Origin: Mycolicibacillus parakoreensis
Lineage (GTDB): Bacteria > Actinomycetota > Actinomycetes > Mycobacteriales > Mycobacteriaceae
NCBI RefSeq assembly: GCF_022370835.2
Contig: NZ_CP092365.1
Coordinates: 3,844,001-3,908,000, forward strand
Direction of reading: 5' to 3'
Length of the DNA: 64,000 nt
The notes beneath the pieces are model-generated. The model had not been told where the DNA came from and searched no databases. It worked only from the letters and a program-made list of their open reading frames with translations. The position numbers were made by a program, and so were the translations under genes. The stretch's first letter is position 1, and every line of letters starts with the position of its first letter. Below are positions 25,078 through 33,859 of this stretch, one piece after another.

Positions 25078-26928
25078 ATGGGCGGTGGGGCCCGCCGGCA
25101 GGGGGCGAGCGTGCCGGCCGCGCCGGTGCGGACCGACGGGTATCTGCCGTTGCGCGGTTATGCGGTGATCGGTGATGGTCGGACCACCGCTTTGGTGGGC
25201 CGCGACGGGTCGATTGACTGGTTGGCCTTGCCGGACATGGATTCGCCGACCGTGTTTGCGGCCGTCCTTGACGCCGATCGTGGTGGCCGGTTTGAGCTGG
25301 TGCCCGCGGTGCCGTTTCGTGTGACACGACGCTATCTGCCGAACACCAATGTGCTCGAGACGACGTTCGTCACGGATTCCGGGACGCTGACGGTGACCGA
25401 CGCGCTCACCGTGTCCGATGACGCGGCGCTCACCCCGGTGCGGGAGCTGCAACGACGGGTCGACGGTCTGAGCGGCTGTGTGCGGGTGAACTGGAGCGTG
25501 CGGCCTCGGTTCGGCTACGGTGCCCACCGGCCGCGGCTGTCGTGGCGGTCCGGGGTGCCGGTCGCGTCTCACAGGTCGGCCGCGGTGGCGGTGTCCTCCT
25601 GGGCGGCGGGAACACCGGCGTGCGAAAGCGGGGCCATCGTCAGCGAATTCAGTGTGCGCAAAGGTGACAGCGCACTGCTGGCGATGACCTTCGCCGACCA
25701 GGAGCCGCTGGTGCTGCCCGGACGGGCCGAGTGCTCCGCCCGACTGGCCCGCACGCAGAAGGCCTGGGCTGACTGGGCGCGCCAACGCCGGTATCCGGAT
25801 CGGTGGCGCGACGCGGTGGTGCGCAGCGCCCTGGCGATGAAACTGCTGCTGTTCGCGCCGTCGGGTGCGATCGCCGCGGCGGCGACGACGTCGCTTCCGG
25901 AAACAATTGGCGGGCCGCGTAACTGGGATTACCGTTACTCGTGGGTCCGTGACTCGGCGTTGGTGCTCAATGCGTTTTTGAATATCGGCTGCATCGCCGA
26001 AGCACGCAGCTACTACTGGTGGTTGATGCACGCCAGCCAGCTCACCCACCCGCGGCTTCGGGTTTTCTACCGACTGTCCGGCCGACCACCCGGACGAGAA
26101 AGGACCCTGCCGCTGGCCGGCTACCGCCATTCCGCGCCGGTGCGGATCGGCAACGCCGCCTCCGGGCAGCTGCAGCTCGATATCTACGGCGAAGGCCTGC
26201 AGACCAGCCGCAGATATGTTGAGGCCGGTGGCCGGCTGGATTCGGATGCGGCGCGCAGGCTGGCCGCACTGGCCGATTTGGTGTGCGCCACCTGGCAGCG
26301 ATCCGACGCCGGGATTTGGGAGGTCCGCGGGCAACCCCTGCACCACACCCAGTCGAAGATGATGTGCTGGATCGCCCTCGACCGCGCGGCCGAACTCGCC
26401 GACCACGACCTGATCCCCGACCGCAACCTGGCGCGTTGGCGTTCCGTCCGGGCACAGATCCACGAATTCATCCAAACTCGTTGCGTCTCCACACGGCACG
26501 GCGGCTACGCTCGCTGCGCCGACAGCGACGACGTGGATGCCGCCGTGTTGCTCGGGCTGCTGCACGGATACACCGACGGCGCTGATCCCGTCATGCGGGC
26601 CACCATCGAGGCCGTCAACGCTGACCTGCGCCACGGCCCCCACGTGCACCGCTACCGGTCCGCCGACGGGCTGGAGGGCACCGAGGGGGCGTTTTTGCCG
26701 TGCTCGTTTTGGCTCGCCGAAGCTCTGGCCCACACCGGACGACTCCACGAGGCCGCCGACCTCATGGACGAACTGGTGGGGTTGGCCAACGACGTCGGCC
26801 TCTACAGCGAAGAAATCGACCCGGCCACCGGCGCGTTCCTGGGTAACCTGCCCCAGGGCCTGACCCATCTGGCGCTGATCAACGCCGCATGCACCATCAG
26901 CGCGCGACTCGGGCAGGCGCACCGGTGA
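25078..26928 (+). CDS. Glycoside hydrolase family 15-type enzyme (glucoamylase/trehalase-like)
   Basis: 616 aa. The N-terminal domain (about 20-220) starts DGYLPLRGYAVIGDGRTTAL then GRDGSIDWLALPDMDSPTVF, the standard beta-sandwich start of bacterial GH15 proteins. The (alpha/alpha)6 barrel includes IGGPRNWDYRYSWVRDSALV, the substrate-pocket block, and catalytic-region LEGTEGAFLPCSFW and NLPQGLTHLALINAA. Mycobacterial GH15 members include a trehalase, so trehalose or alpha-glucan is the likely substrate. No signal peptide. ATG 25078 has GAGG four bases upstream; the frame is open back to 24892. Codon usage is less GC-biased than in the first 24 kb. Stop overlaps the next gene. Confidence 0.86.
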   Translation: MGGGARRQGASVPAAPVRTDGYLPLRGYAVIGDGRTTALVGRDGSIDWLALPDMDSPTVFAAVLDADRGGRFELVPAVPFRVTRRYLPNTNVLETTFVTDSGTLTVTDALTVSDDAALTPVRELQRRVDGLSGCVRVNWSVRPRFGYGAHRPRLSWRSGVPVASHRSAAVAVSSWAAGTPACESGAIVSEFSVRKGDSALLAMTFADQEPLVLPGRAECSARLARTQKAWADWARQRRYPDRWRDAVVRSALAMKLLLFAPSGAIAAAATTSLPETIGGPRNWDYRYSWVRDSALVLNAFLNIGCIAEARSYYWWLMHASQLTHPRLRVFYRLSGRPPGRERTLPLAGYRHSAPVRIGNAASGQLQLDIYGEGLQTSRRYVEAGGRLDSDAARRLAALADLVCATWQRSDAGIWEVRGQPLHHTQSKMMCWIALDRAAELADHDLIPDRNLARWRSVRAQIHEFIQTRCVSTRHGGYARCADSDDVDAAVLLGLLHGYTDGADPVMRATIEAVNADLRHGPHVHRYRSADGLEGTEGAFLPCSFWLAEALAHTGRLHEAADLMDELVGLANDVGLYSEEIDPATGAFLGNLPQGLTHLALINAACTISARLGQAHR

Positions 26929-27413
26929 GCATCTGGACGGCTTTGGCCGCAGCGTTCGTCGGCACCCTGGTGCTCACCACCGTGTTGAGCGCCGCGAGCG
27001 AGGCCAAGCTGACCCGCATGGACCTGCCGTTCCTGCTGGGCACCGTGTTCACCACCGACCGCGGCAAAGCCAAGGTGATCGGCTACCTGACCCAGTTCAC
27101 CATCGGACAAGTCATCGGGCTGCTCTACTACGCCGTCTTTGCGGCCGTCCACCACGCCGACGTGTGGCTGGGCGCCCTGCTGGGCTTGGTGCACGGTCTG
27201 TTTGCCGGCACCGTTTTGGTGAACATCGTGCTCCCGATGATCCACCCCCGGATGGGCACAACGACCACGAGCGCACCCGACGTGGCGTTGCTCGAACCAC
27301 CCGGCTTCTTACTGCTCAACTACGGATGGACAACCCCGCTCATCGGCGGCGCCGCCCACGTGGCCTATGGGGCGATCATGGGCGCGTCCCTCGCCACCGC
27401 CGGGGCGCCCTGA
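26925..27413 (+). CDS. Small multi-pass membrane protein coupled to the GH15 gene
   Basis: 162 aa, GTG 26925 overlapping the GH15 stop as GTGA. Four hydrophobic segments are visible: WTALAAAFVGTLVLTTVL, a segment starting IGQVIGLLYYAVFAAV, LGALLGLVHGLFAGTVLV, and a C-terminal GGAAHVAYGAIMGASL. A short loop holds LPFLLGTVFTTDRGKAK. I do not recognise a characterised family. Tight coupling suggests work with the GH15 enzyme, or simple co-inheritance in the accessory region. Confidence 0.78.
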   Translation: MSIWTALAAAFVGTLVLTTVLSAASEAKLTRMDLPFLLGTVFTTDRGKAKVIGYLTQFTIGQVIGLLYYAVFAAVHHADVWLGALLGLVHGLFAGTVLVNIVLPMIHPRMGTTTTSAPDVALLEPPGFLLLNYGWTTPLIGGAAHVAYGAIMGASLATAGAP

Positions 27414-27566
27414 TCGGTGTGGGGCCCTGCCGCCGCGTGGCGGCGCGAAGCCACCTTCGAGCCGGACTCACCCCGGTCACTGCAACAGCCCCGACACCAT
27501 CCAGCGGCGCGTAAACCCGCGTTTAGCCGACACATCGGCCGGGTAGCTTGCCAGGAACCGACGGGG

Positions 27567-28283
27567 GTGATCCCACTGGAGTCGACGGCGGCGTTGGAGT
27601 TCACGGGCATAGCGTTCGCGGCGCGCGGAATCTCTGTTCGCGGGCCGACAGGGTGTGCGTTCGCCAACGTTTCGCTCGACATCGCCGCCGGCCAATTGGG
27701 GGTGATCGTTGCGCCGGCGGGTTCCGGGCGCACAGCGCTGCTCTTGGCGTTGGCTGCACGGATGCGGTTGGTAACCGGAACAATCGCGGTCGGCGGTCAT
27801 CGCCTGCCCGGGGGTGAGCGGCGGGTACAACGTGCGGTTTCGGTTGCCCAAGCGGCCCCGGCGGTGGATCTCGATGATGACCTGCGGGTGGGGGAACTCA
27901 TCGCCGAGCGGGCGATGATCAGCCGGTCCCGCCCGACACCGCCGGCGATAGCAGAGGTGTTCGACGTCCTCGGTCTGCGTCTGCCGCGCAGGTCGACCAT
28001 CGGTCAACTCCCCCGAGGCGAGCGCACCATGCTGGCCACCGGACTGGCGGCCGCCGAGCGACCGTGCGCCGTGGTCGTCGACGACGCAGACAGCGGCTGC
28101 GGTCCAGCCGAGCGCCGGCGGGTGTGGAGCGGCTTGCACGCGTTGACCCGACTCGGCTGCACGGTGGTGGCCAGCAGCACCCACATCCCCGACATGCTCG
28201 ACGAAACGGATATGGCCACCACGGCGCTGCCACACCCGTTCGAACGCGACGCGACTCCCGTCGCGCCGGAGGAGAAACGATGA
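27567..28283 (+). CDS. ABC transporter ATP-binding protein with an altered P-loop
   Basis: 238 aa from GTG 27567. ABC layout is clear, but key positions deviate. Walker A reads APAGSGRTAL, with Arg in place of the invariant Lys. The signature motif is LPRGERT rather than LSGGQ, and Walker B ends VVVDDAD, with Asp instead of the catalytic Glu. Partners of YhgE/Pip-type permeases often have such weak motifs, so this may be a family trait and not decay. The stop overlaps the permease start (ATGA). It may drive export slowly or serve only in assembly. Confidence 0.78.
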   Translation: MIPLESTAALEFTGIAFAARGISVRGPTGCAFANVSLDIAAGQLGVIVAPAGSGRTALLLALAARMRLVTGTIAVGGHRLPGGERRVQRAVSVAQAAPAVDLDDDLRVGELIAERAMISRSRPTPPAIAEVFDVLGLRLPRRSTIGQLPRGERTMLATGLAAAERPCAVVVDDADSGCGPAERRRVWSGLHALTRLGCTVVASSTHIPDMLDETDMATTALPHPFERDATPVAPEEKR

Positions 28284-29953
28284 CTGCTCTACGTTTGGCA
28301 CTTTTGGAGTTTCGCCGTTTCCGGCGGCCGCAGCGCTGGATAGTCCCGGTGGCGCTGGCGCTGATCCCGCTGTTGTACGGGTCGCTGTATCTCTGGTCGA
28401 ACTGGGACCCGTACGGCAAGACCGCCGAGATCCCCGTCGCCGTGGTCGTTCAAGATGAACCGGCGGTCGCCAACGGCCAGCTGATCGATGCGGGCGGGCA
28501 GTTCGCCGAGCAGCTGCGGGCGTCGGGGAAATTTCAATGGCACTTCACCGACGCCGACGACGCGGATGAGGGACTGCGGCACGGGCGTTACTACTTCACG
28601 ATCACCGTCCCGCCCGACTTCAGCGCGAAGCTCGCCAGCGCAGAGAATCCCACACCGCAACGCGCGAGTCTGGACATCACGCTGAATGACGCGAACAACT
28701 ACCTGGTCGGCATCATCGCGCAGACCGCGAGATCCGAACTGGAAGAACAAATCAACAGCGCGGCCCATGGCGCCTATGCCCGCGCCGTCTACGGAGAGCT
28801 GACTCAGGTCAAACAGCAGCTCAAGATCGCAGCAGAAGGCGCCCATCGGTTGGTCGACGGCACGGTGCTCGCCCAGCAAGGCAGTGCCGCCTTGACCGAA
28901 GGGATCGATGCTGTGCAGGCCGGTTCGGCGGCCATCGGCGACGGGGTCGCTCAGGTGTCGACCACCAGCGCTGCCGCCGACGCGGCCATCACACAAGTCA
29001 TCGATGCCGTGGTGGCACTGATCCCCGAGGATGAGCCACACCTCGACGGGCTCAAACAGGCCTTGCGCGCCGCAGAGAATCTGTTGCAGGCGCTGACCAC
29101 CGGGGCACAGAGGGTCACCGCCGGGGCGACGCAGATCTCGACCGCGCTGGGGCCGCTGAAGAGCGGCAGCATGACGTTGCAGTCCGGCGCCGACCAGACG
29201 AACAGCGGCGCAACGGAGCTGTCGGATGTGATCGATGGTGCACTGCACAAGATTCCGGACACCAGTCCACAGCAGACCGCTGCGGCGTCCGATGTGCTGA
29301 GTTCCCCGGTCGAGATCAGCACCGAAAACCTGAATCCGGCCGGTGTGTACGGACGGGGCTTCACACCGTTCTTCTTCGCGATCGCGTTGTGGGTCGTCGG
29401 CGTGCTGGCCTATCTGTTCTTCAGGCCGGCGAACTTGCGCGCCTGGGCCGGTCGGGTCAGCGCACTGACGGTCGCCGTCGGCGGATGGCTGCCGGCCGCC
29501 GTCGTCACCGCCGTCGGTGGTCTGGTGCTCTACGGGGTCGTCGCCGCGGGGCTCGGCCTGAAGCCGGATCACCCACTGTGGTTGGCGGGGCTGCTGGTTC
29601 TCGCGGCGGGATCGTTCATGGCCATCGATCACTTCTTGCGGGTGACTTTCGGTGTCATCGGCGGAGGCCTGTCGCTGGCGTTGCTGATCATTCAGCTGAC
29701 TTCCTGCGGCGGGCTTTATCCCATCGAGACGATGCCCGCGCCGTTTCGGGTGATTCATCCTCTCATCCCGATGACGTATGTGGTTGACGGGCTGCGGGTG
29801 GCGGTGTCTGGCGGGCTCACCGGCAACCTGATCCGGGACATCCTGGTACTCACCGGATTCCTCGTCGTGTTCCTCGGCGCCACCACGCTCATGCTCCGGA
29901 GGCAACGGATTTGGACGATCGCCCGACTACATCCCCGGATCGAGACCGGATAG
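28280..29953 (+). CDS. YhgE/Pip-family ABC-2-type permease
   Basis: 557 aa. One transmembrane segment near the N-terminus (WIVPVALALIPLLYGSLYLW) leads to a large extracytoplasmic domain of about 350 residues rich in Ala, Thr, Ser and Gln helices. Five hydrophobic segments follow from about 365 to 545, ending FLVVFLGATTLMLRRQR. This is the Pip/YhgE arrangement, related to phage infection protein and to ESX-like or lytic effector loci in other Gram-positives. ATG 28280 has GGAGGAG upstream and overlaps the ATPase stop. Cargo unknown. Confidence 0.85.
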   Translation: MTALRLALLEFRRFRRPQRWIVPVALALIPLLYGSLYLWSNWDPYGKTAEIPVAVVVQDEPAVANGQLIDAGGQFAEQLRASGKFQWHFTDADDADEGLRHGRYYFTITVPPDFSAKLASAENPTPQRASLDITLNDANNYLVGIIAQTARSELEEQINSAAHGAYARAVYGELTQVKQQLKIAAEGAHRLVDGTVLAQQGSAALTEGIDAVQAGSAAIGDGVAQVSTTSAAADAAITQVIDAVVALIPEDEPHLDGLKQALRAAENLLQALTTGAQRVTAGATQISTALGPLKSGSMTLQSGADQTNSGATELSDVIDGALHKIPDTSPQQTAAASDVLSSPVEISTENLNPAGVYGRGFTPFFFAIALWVVGVLAYLFFRPANLRAWAGRVSALTVAVGGWLPAAVVTAVGGLVLYGVVAAGLGLKPDHPLWLAGLLVLAAGSFMAIDHFLRVTFGVIGGGLSLALLIIQLTSCGGLYPIETMPAPFRVIHPLIPMTYVVDGLRVAVSGGLTGNLIRDILVLTGFLVVFLGATTLMLRRQRIWTIARLHPRIETG

Positions 29954-29976
29954 CGCGGCGGTGTCGCAGGGCGGTG

Positions 29977-30008
29977 TGGCGGCGTGTCTGGCGGCGTGTC
30001 TGGCGGCG
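29977..30008 (+). repeat. 12-bp tandem repeat, 2.7 copies
   Basis: Unit TGGCGGCGTGTC repeated at 29977, 29989 and, partially, 30001, directly after the permease stop and at the edge of a gene remnant. Probably slippage or a recombination scar. Confidence 0.55.
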
Positions 30009-30109
30009 ATTCGGGTCGCCGGTCGCGGTCATGTCGCGGTGCTGATCAACTTGGCGACGCCCCGCATGACGGTGCGGGCCGCGGCGCCGCGCACGCACTC
30101 CAGTCGGCT

Positions 30110-30415
30110 CTGAGGAACCGGGCCGCTGGGCGGGGTGGATGAACACCACCGCCGAACGCGCGTCCAAGGCGGCCCACAGGTCGTCTTGTCCGTCCTGGCC
30201 GAGGTAGGTGCCGGAGTTGTTGGCGAGCAGCACAACGCCGTCGACGTTGAGGTCGTCGAGCGCCCGGATGACCTCGGCGACCGACTCCTCCACATGCGGC
30301 ATCGGTGCGGTGGCGAAGAACCCGAAGCGGTCGGGCTCTGCGGCGACCAGCGCGGCGGTGTGGTGCTCCTTTGTTCGTCCGGGATGCCGGCGTCGGCCAG
30401 TGCGGGAACCGGGTA
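30110..30415 (-). pseudogene. Amidohydrolase-2 gene remnant
   Basis: One minus-strand frame reads LVAAEPDRFGFFATAPMPHV, then ALDDLNVDGVVLLANNSGTY, then LDARSAVVFIHPAQ. That is the internal region of aminocarboxymuconate-semialdehyde decarboxylase-type amidohydrolases. There is no matching start with metal-binding residues and no C-terminal half; sequence on both sides is unrelated in that frame. Only about 100 of some 330 residues survive. Together with the repeat at 29977 and the fragment near 31220 it shows that 29.9-31.3 kb is decayed DNA. The 29954-30468 gap holds nothing else. Confidence 0.65.
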
Positions 30416-30468
30416 CGTTTCTCGGCAAGAAGGCAGTGGCCTCTGCGTGAATCGTCTAATTTCTGGCT

Positions 30469-30960
30469 ATGGGTGAGGCGTGGGTTGGCATTCTGGGCGT
30501 AATCATCGGCAGCGTGATTGCGGCGGTGGCACAGGTTTGCGCTACCAACCGTCAGCGCCAGTGGCAACGCGAAGAATCACAGCGCACAGTGCAGCGGGAA
30601 CGTGAGGCTCGTCTGTTCGATCACAAAAGGAAGGCGTACGCAGACTTCTTCGCCGCGGAGCGCCGCCTTTACACATGGTGTTTCGACCACAACCCGGGCG
30701 CTCCTGCGGAAGCCGCTCCAGCCGACGACGAGGCGGATACCTTTTTCCACGTACTGCATCCCCAGGTCAAGTTGATCGGTAGCGCGGAGGTGGTCGCGGC
30801 CGCAGATAGCCTTGTGCCGCAACTCGCAAGCTGGCTTATCGCGGCGAGGAGTCCTGGACGGGACTGGGGTGAAGCCATGGATGCGGTCAATCGTGCGGAG
30901 ACGGCCTACAAGGATGCCGTCCGGAAGGATCTCGGTTTGTCCGTCGGGCCGAGCGTATAG
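30469..30960 (+). CDS. Membrane-anchored hypothetical protein with one N-terminal helix
   Basis: 163 aa, not recognised. Residues 5-27 (WVGILGVIIGSVIAAVAQVC) form a single membrane anchor. A highly charged helix (RQRQWQREESQRTVQRERE) follows, then a mostly helical domain with two Trp/Cys-containing segments. The pattern resembles small anchored proteins of accessory regions with a long coiled stalk. TAATTT about 10 bases before the ATG could be a -10 box, giving a leaderless mRNA; there is no Shine-Dalgarno. Base composition is lower in GC than that of the core genes. Confidence 0.65.
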   Translation: MGEAWVGILGVIIGSVIAAVAQVCATNRQRQWQREESQRTVQREREARLFDHKRKAYADFFAAERRLYTWCFDHNPGAPAEAAPADDEADTFFHVLHPQVKLIGSAEVVAAADSLVPQLASWLIAARSPGRDWGEAMDAVNRAETAYKDAVRKDLGLSVGPSV

Positions 30961-31144
30961 GTTTCCATTCCGCTGGAACGCGCCACCGGAACACGCGACC
31001 GCGGACTGGGCGCTGGTGAGGCACTCGATCAGCAGCCAACGTGGATAGTGCCCCGTGAGGCAAGACCGTGGTCGGCGGTCGTCGCAGGGATTCTGACCGC
31101 GCTCGCGCTCGCTGGGCCTGCCGACTGCCCGCTCATCGGCATTC

Positions 31145-31309
31145 CCCACATGGGTGGCTTCGCCGGCGGTCCACAACGATCGACCACATCCAGTCGCGGG
31201 GTGCAAGGCGGGATCGGGTGCATCCTTCGATTCGGTTCTCACCTTCGACTTCGGCAGCGCCGGGCGGGTGACGTTGATGCACAACCACGCCCCGGTCAGC
31301 AAGCTGTAG
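31145..31309 (+). pseudogene. Possible 3' fragment of an unidentified gene
   Basis: A plus-strand frame ends with GASFDSVLTFDFGSAGRVTL and terminates at TAG 31307-31309. It looks like the last strand and His-containing tail of a beta-sandwich protein and has no credible start. I cannot name the family. The rest of the 349-base gap 30961-31309 shows no gene. Weak call. Confidence 0.3.
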
Positions 31310-32164
31310 CTAAGTTCCGAGCATCGAGAGGATCTGGCCTACAACGATTTCCGGCTCACTGAACGCGATGTAGTGTCCGGAGCTGCGGGCTTCGACGAGT
31401 CGGCCCATCGCCAGCGCCGCCGCGGTGGCGGTATGCGCTCTGTTGATGGCCGGGCGGGTTTTGCGCTCGAGGAAGTTGTTCTTGGTTCCGCTGATCACCG
31501 CTACCTCGATGTCGTCGAGCCGCGGCGGATTCTCATGTAGCGCGTACAACGCCGGCAGGAAGTCGACAAGCTCGGCGGCCATCTGACGTGCGCCCCGCGT
31601 GGCCAGATGGCGGCGCAGATCGGCCTGGACATCGGCGGGTTGGTGGCGGCCGGGCCAGGCAAACAATCGATACAAGCCGAGCCGCGCCAGGGCAGCGGTC
31701 AACCGCACCGTCCTCGCGGTGTGATTCTCGCCGGACCGGGAGAAGATCTCCGTTCCGTGCTCGTCGGCTTGGTCCACCAGGACCAATCCACGGATCGCGA
31801 ATTCTCCGGTGGCCGCCACCGAGCGGATAAGAGGGCCGCCGAGGCTCGCGCCGACCAGGACAAAGGGGCCCTCCAGGTGGCGCAGCAGTTGGGCGAGGTC
31901 GTCGACCATGCGTTGCATGCTGCGAGGGCGGTTGTCGTCGTCGCTGTCGCCAGCGCCCGCGCGGTCGTAGACGACGGTGGTGGTATGGGCGGCGACGGCG
32001 GGCTGCACCAGGCCCCAGGTGGCGCCGGACATACCGGCACCCGATTCGAAAACGACGGTGGGCGAACCCGTCCCACGAACCCAATAGTGCAGTCGGCGGC
32101 CGTCGTCCAGGGCCGCGTACCGTGCCGCACCGTAGGTGTGGCCGGGTTGATCGTCATCGCTCAA
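31310..32164 (-). CDS. Alpha/beta hydrolase
   Basis: 284 aa. Oxyanion-region GTGSPTVVFESGAGMSGATW, the nucleophile elbow GASLGG near residue 107, an Asp in VAVISGTKN-type strand context, and the catalytic His in SSGHYIAF all fit. Substrate unknown. The only plausible start is TTG 32164 (AAGG 8-9 bases upstream); no ATG or GTG occurs before the domain. It lies 16 bases after the PPE stop on the same strand and could be read through from the PPE promoter. Confidence 0.82.
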   Translation of the reverse strand: MSDDDQPGHTYGAARYAALDDGRRLHYWVRGTGSPTVVFESGAGMSGATWGLVQPAVAAHTTTVVYDRAGAGDSDDDNRPRSMQRMVDDLAQLLRHLEGPFVLVGASLGGPLIRSVAATGEFAIRGLVLVDQADEHGTEIFSRSGENHTARTVRLTAALARLGLYRLFAWPGRHQPADVQADLRRHLATRGARQMAAELVDFLPALYALHENPPRLDDIEVAVISGTKNNFLERKTRPAINRAHTATAAALAMGRLVEARSSGHYIAFSEPEIVVGQILSMLGT

Positions 32165-32180
32165 TATGAAGCCTTGTATA

Positions 32181-33746
32181 TCAGGGTGATTCGTCTGGTG
32201 TGTCCCAGCTGCTGGGCAGCACAGGCATGGTGGGCCCGTTGCCGAACGTGTCGTCGTCGAACGTGGCCAACCCGCTCACCTGACCCACGTCCTCCTTGGC
32301 TCCGGTACCACTGAAGCCTCCGGTTGCCCCCAACTGCCCGCCGCCCTGCTCGGAGGCCTTGGTGGTGGGTTGGGGCCGGCTGGCGGGCTCCGGGGTCTGT
32401 TCCGGCGGCAGGCCGGGCTCGTTGTCCATGGTCATGTACTCGTCGCGGTGGCCGCGGTCCTTGACCGCTGCGCCCCGGCGCCGACGCACCCGGCTCTTCT
32501 TTCGGCTGGAGGTCGGCGCGCCGACCGCGGCGGCGGCCGCCGGCGCCTTGGCGCCGGTACCCTCGTTGAGCGTGGGCCCGACGCCTTCTTCGGGATTGCC
32601 ACCGTGCACGGCGTAGGCGACCACCTCGACGCCCGCCGGCGGCGGAGGTGCGGGTGTGCCCGCAGCGGGTGCCGGTGCGGGCGCCGGTGCGGGCGCGGGG
32701 GCCGGTGCCGGTGCCGGCGATGCCGGCGCCAGGCTGGCCAACGGCATGTTGTCGGGACGGTTCGGAGCCGTTGCGGCGGCGGGTTCCTGCCCGGGGTCCG
32801 CCTCCACCGGCAGCTCCATCCGCTGCATCAGTTCATTGAGGCCGACCACGCCGAGCGCGACGAAGATCGGGATCAATGCGGGCGAGGAGAGTATCAACGA
32901 CCACCCGGTCCATCCCACGGGTTGGAAGATCACCTGGTAGCCGACCGCGAACAGCAGCGGCCACCAGGTCACCAACGCCTGCGCTGGGTTGGTCAGGAAG
33001 TCGGTGATCAGCTGCTGCAGGTTGCCCAGCGGATCCTGCAGGAAGTCGATGATCGGCCCGAACAACTGATCCAGTAGGTCGCCGTAGCCACCCAGCAGAT
33101 CCGAGATGATGTTCGAATTCGACGTCGCCGAACCGGAGTCCGCGGCCTGGGCCTGGTTGGCGGTCTGCATCATATTCGCTGTGGCCGTGCCGGCCTCGCC
33201 GACGCCGGGCGTCAGGATGAATGGGGCCGGTGTGGTGCGCGGGGTCGAGGCCAGCGCGGTGGTGCTCACCGCCTGGTAGGTCGCCATGGTGGTCGCAGCC
33301 TGCACCCACATCCGGGCGTAGTCGGCCTCGGTTACCGCGATCGGAATGGTGTTGATGCCGAAGAAGTTCGTGGCGACCAGCGCCGCGCGCATGGCGTGGT
33401 TGGCGGCCAACTCCGCCAGCGTCGGCATGGTCGCCAACGCGGTGGTGTAGGACGCCGCGGCTGCCTGGTGCTGGGCGGCCGCGATGGCGCTGTTGGCGCT
33501 GACCTGCATCAGCCAGGTCAGATACGGCCCGTGGGCGGCCACGTATTGCTGGGCGCTGGGCCCCTGCCAGGCTCCGGCCTGCACCTGACCGAGCAACGCG
33601 GTCAACTCAGCCGCGGCGGCCGAATACTTGGCGCTGAGCTTGCCCCACGCGCCCGAAGCCGCCAGCATCGGTCCAGGCCCGGGGCCGCTGGACAGCATGG
33701 CCGAATGCACCTCCGGCGGGGACGCAATCCAGATCGGCGCAGTCAT
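32181..33746 (-). CDS. PPE family protein
   Basis: 521 aa. ATG 33746 with AAGGGGG upstream starts MTAPIWIASPPEVHSAML; the PPE domain runs to about 175 with the same [20 protein letters not shown] block as the PPE at 14570. Residues about 190-320 have hydrophobic helices; then come an Ala/Pro tandem linker ([10 protein letters not shown] type), a basic patch (RKKSRVRRRR) and a C-terminal acidic tail that resembles the other PPE. It lacks the His/Asp loop. No PE gene is adjacent. It is divergent from a TetR, unusual for PPE genes, which suggests dedicated control. Confidence 0.88.
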   Translation of the reverse strand: MTAPIWIASPPEVHSAMLSSGPGPGPMLAASGAWGKLSAKYSAAAAELTALLGQVQAGAWQGPSAQQYVAAHGPYLTWLMQVSANSAIAAAQHQAAAASYTTALATMPTLAELAANHAMRAALVATNFFGINTIPIAVTEADYARMWVQAATTMATYQAVSTTALASTPRTTPAPFILTPGVGEAGTATANMMQTANQAQAADSGSATSNSNIISDLLGGYGDLLDQLFGPIIDFLQDPLGNLQQLITDFLTNPAQALVTWWPLLFAVGYQVIFQPVGWTGWSLILSSPALIPIFVALGVVGLNELMQRMELPVEADPGQEPAAATAPNRPDNMPLASLAPASPAPAPAPAPAPAPAPAPAAGTPAPPPPAGVEVVAYAVHGGNPEEGVGPTLNEGTGAKAPAAAAAVGAPTSSRKKSRVRRRRGAAVKDRGHRDEYMTMDNEPGLPPEQTPEPASRPQPTTKASEQGGGQLGATGGFSGTGAKEDVGQVSGLATFDDDTFGNGPTMPVLPSSWDTPDESP

Positions 33747-33813
33747 GGGGACCCCCTTGTCTACAGTCGTGGGGCAGGGCGTCGATCGGTGATCGAGTCC
33801 TGCAGGCGAATTA

Positions 33814-33827
33814 GTTATGCATGTAAC
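33814..33827. promoter_or_regulatory. Weak dyad between PPE and tetR
   Basis: GTTATGCATGTAAC: 4-base arms GTTA/TAAC around an AT-rich centre, inside an AT-rich stretch (TTAGTTATGCATGTAACAAA) that stands out locally. Probably the shared promoter and TetR site for both divergent genes. Confidence 0.4.
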
Positions 33828-33859
33828 AAATACTAGCTTGTGGTCGAAGGAGATGCGCG

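Noticed and set aside
28289..29905. A 538-codon minus-strand frame opposite the YhgE-type permease
   Set aside because: Low-complexity composition and no domain; the permease has clear membrane segments and a Shine-Dalgarno.
31048..31362. A 104-codon plus-strand open frame with a hydrophobic start
   Set aside because: No Shine-Dalgarno, composition becomes basic and irregular, runs into the antisense of the hydrolase gene, and competes with a better fragment in another frame.
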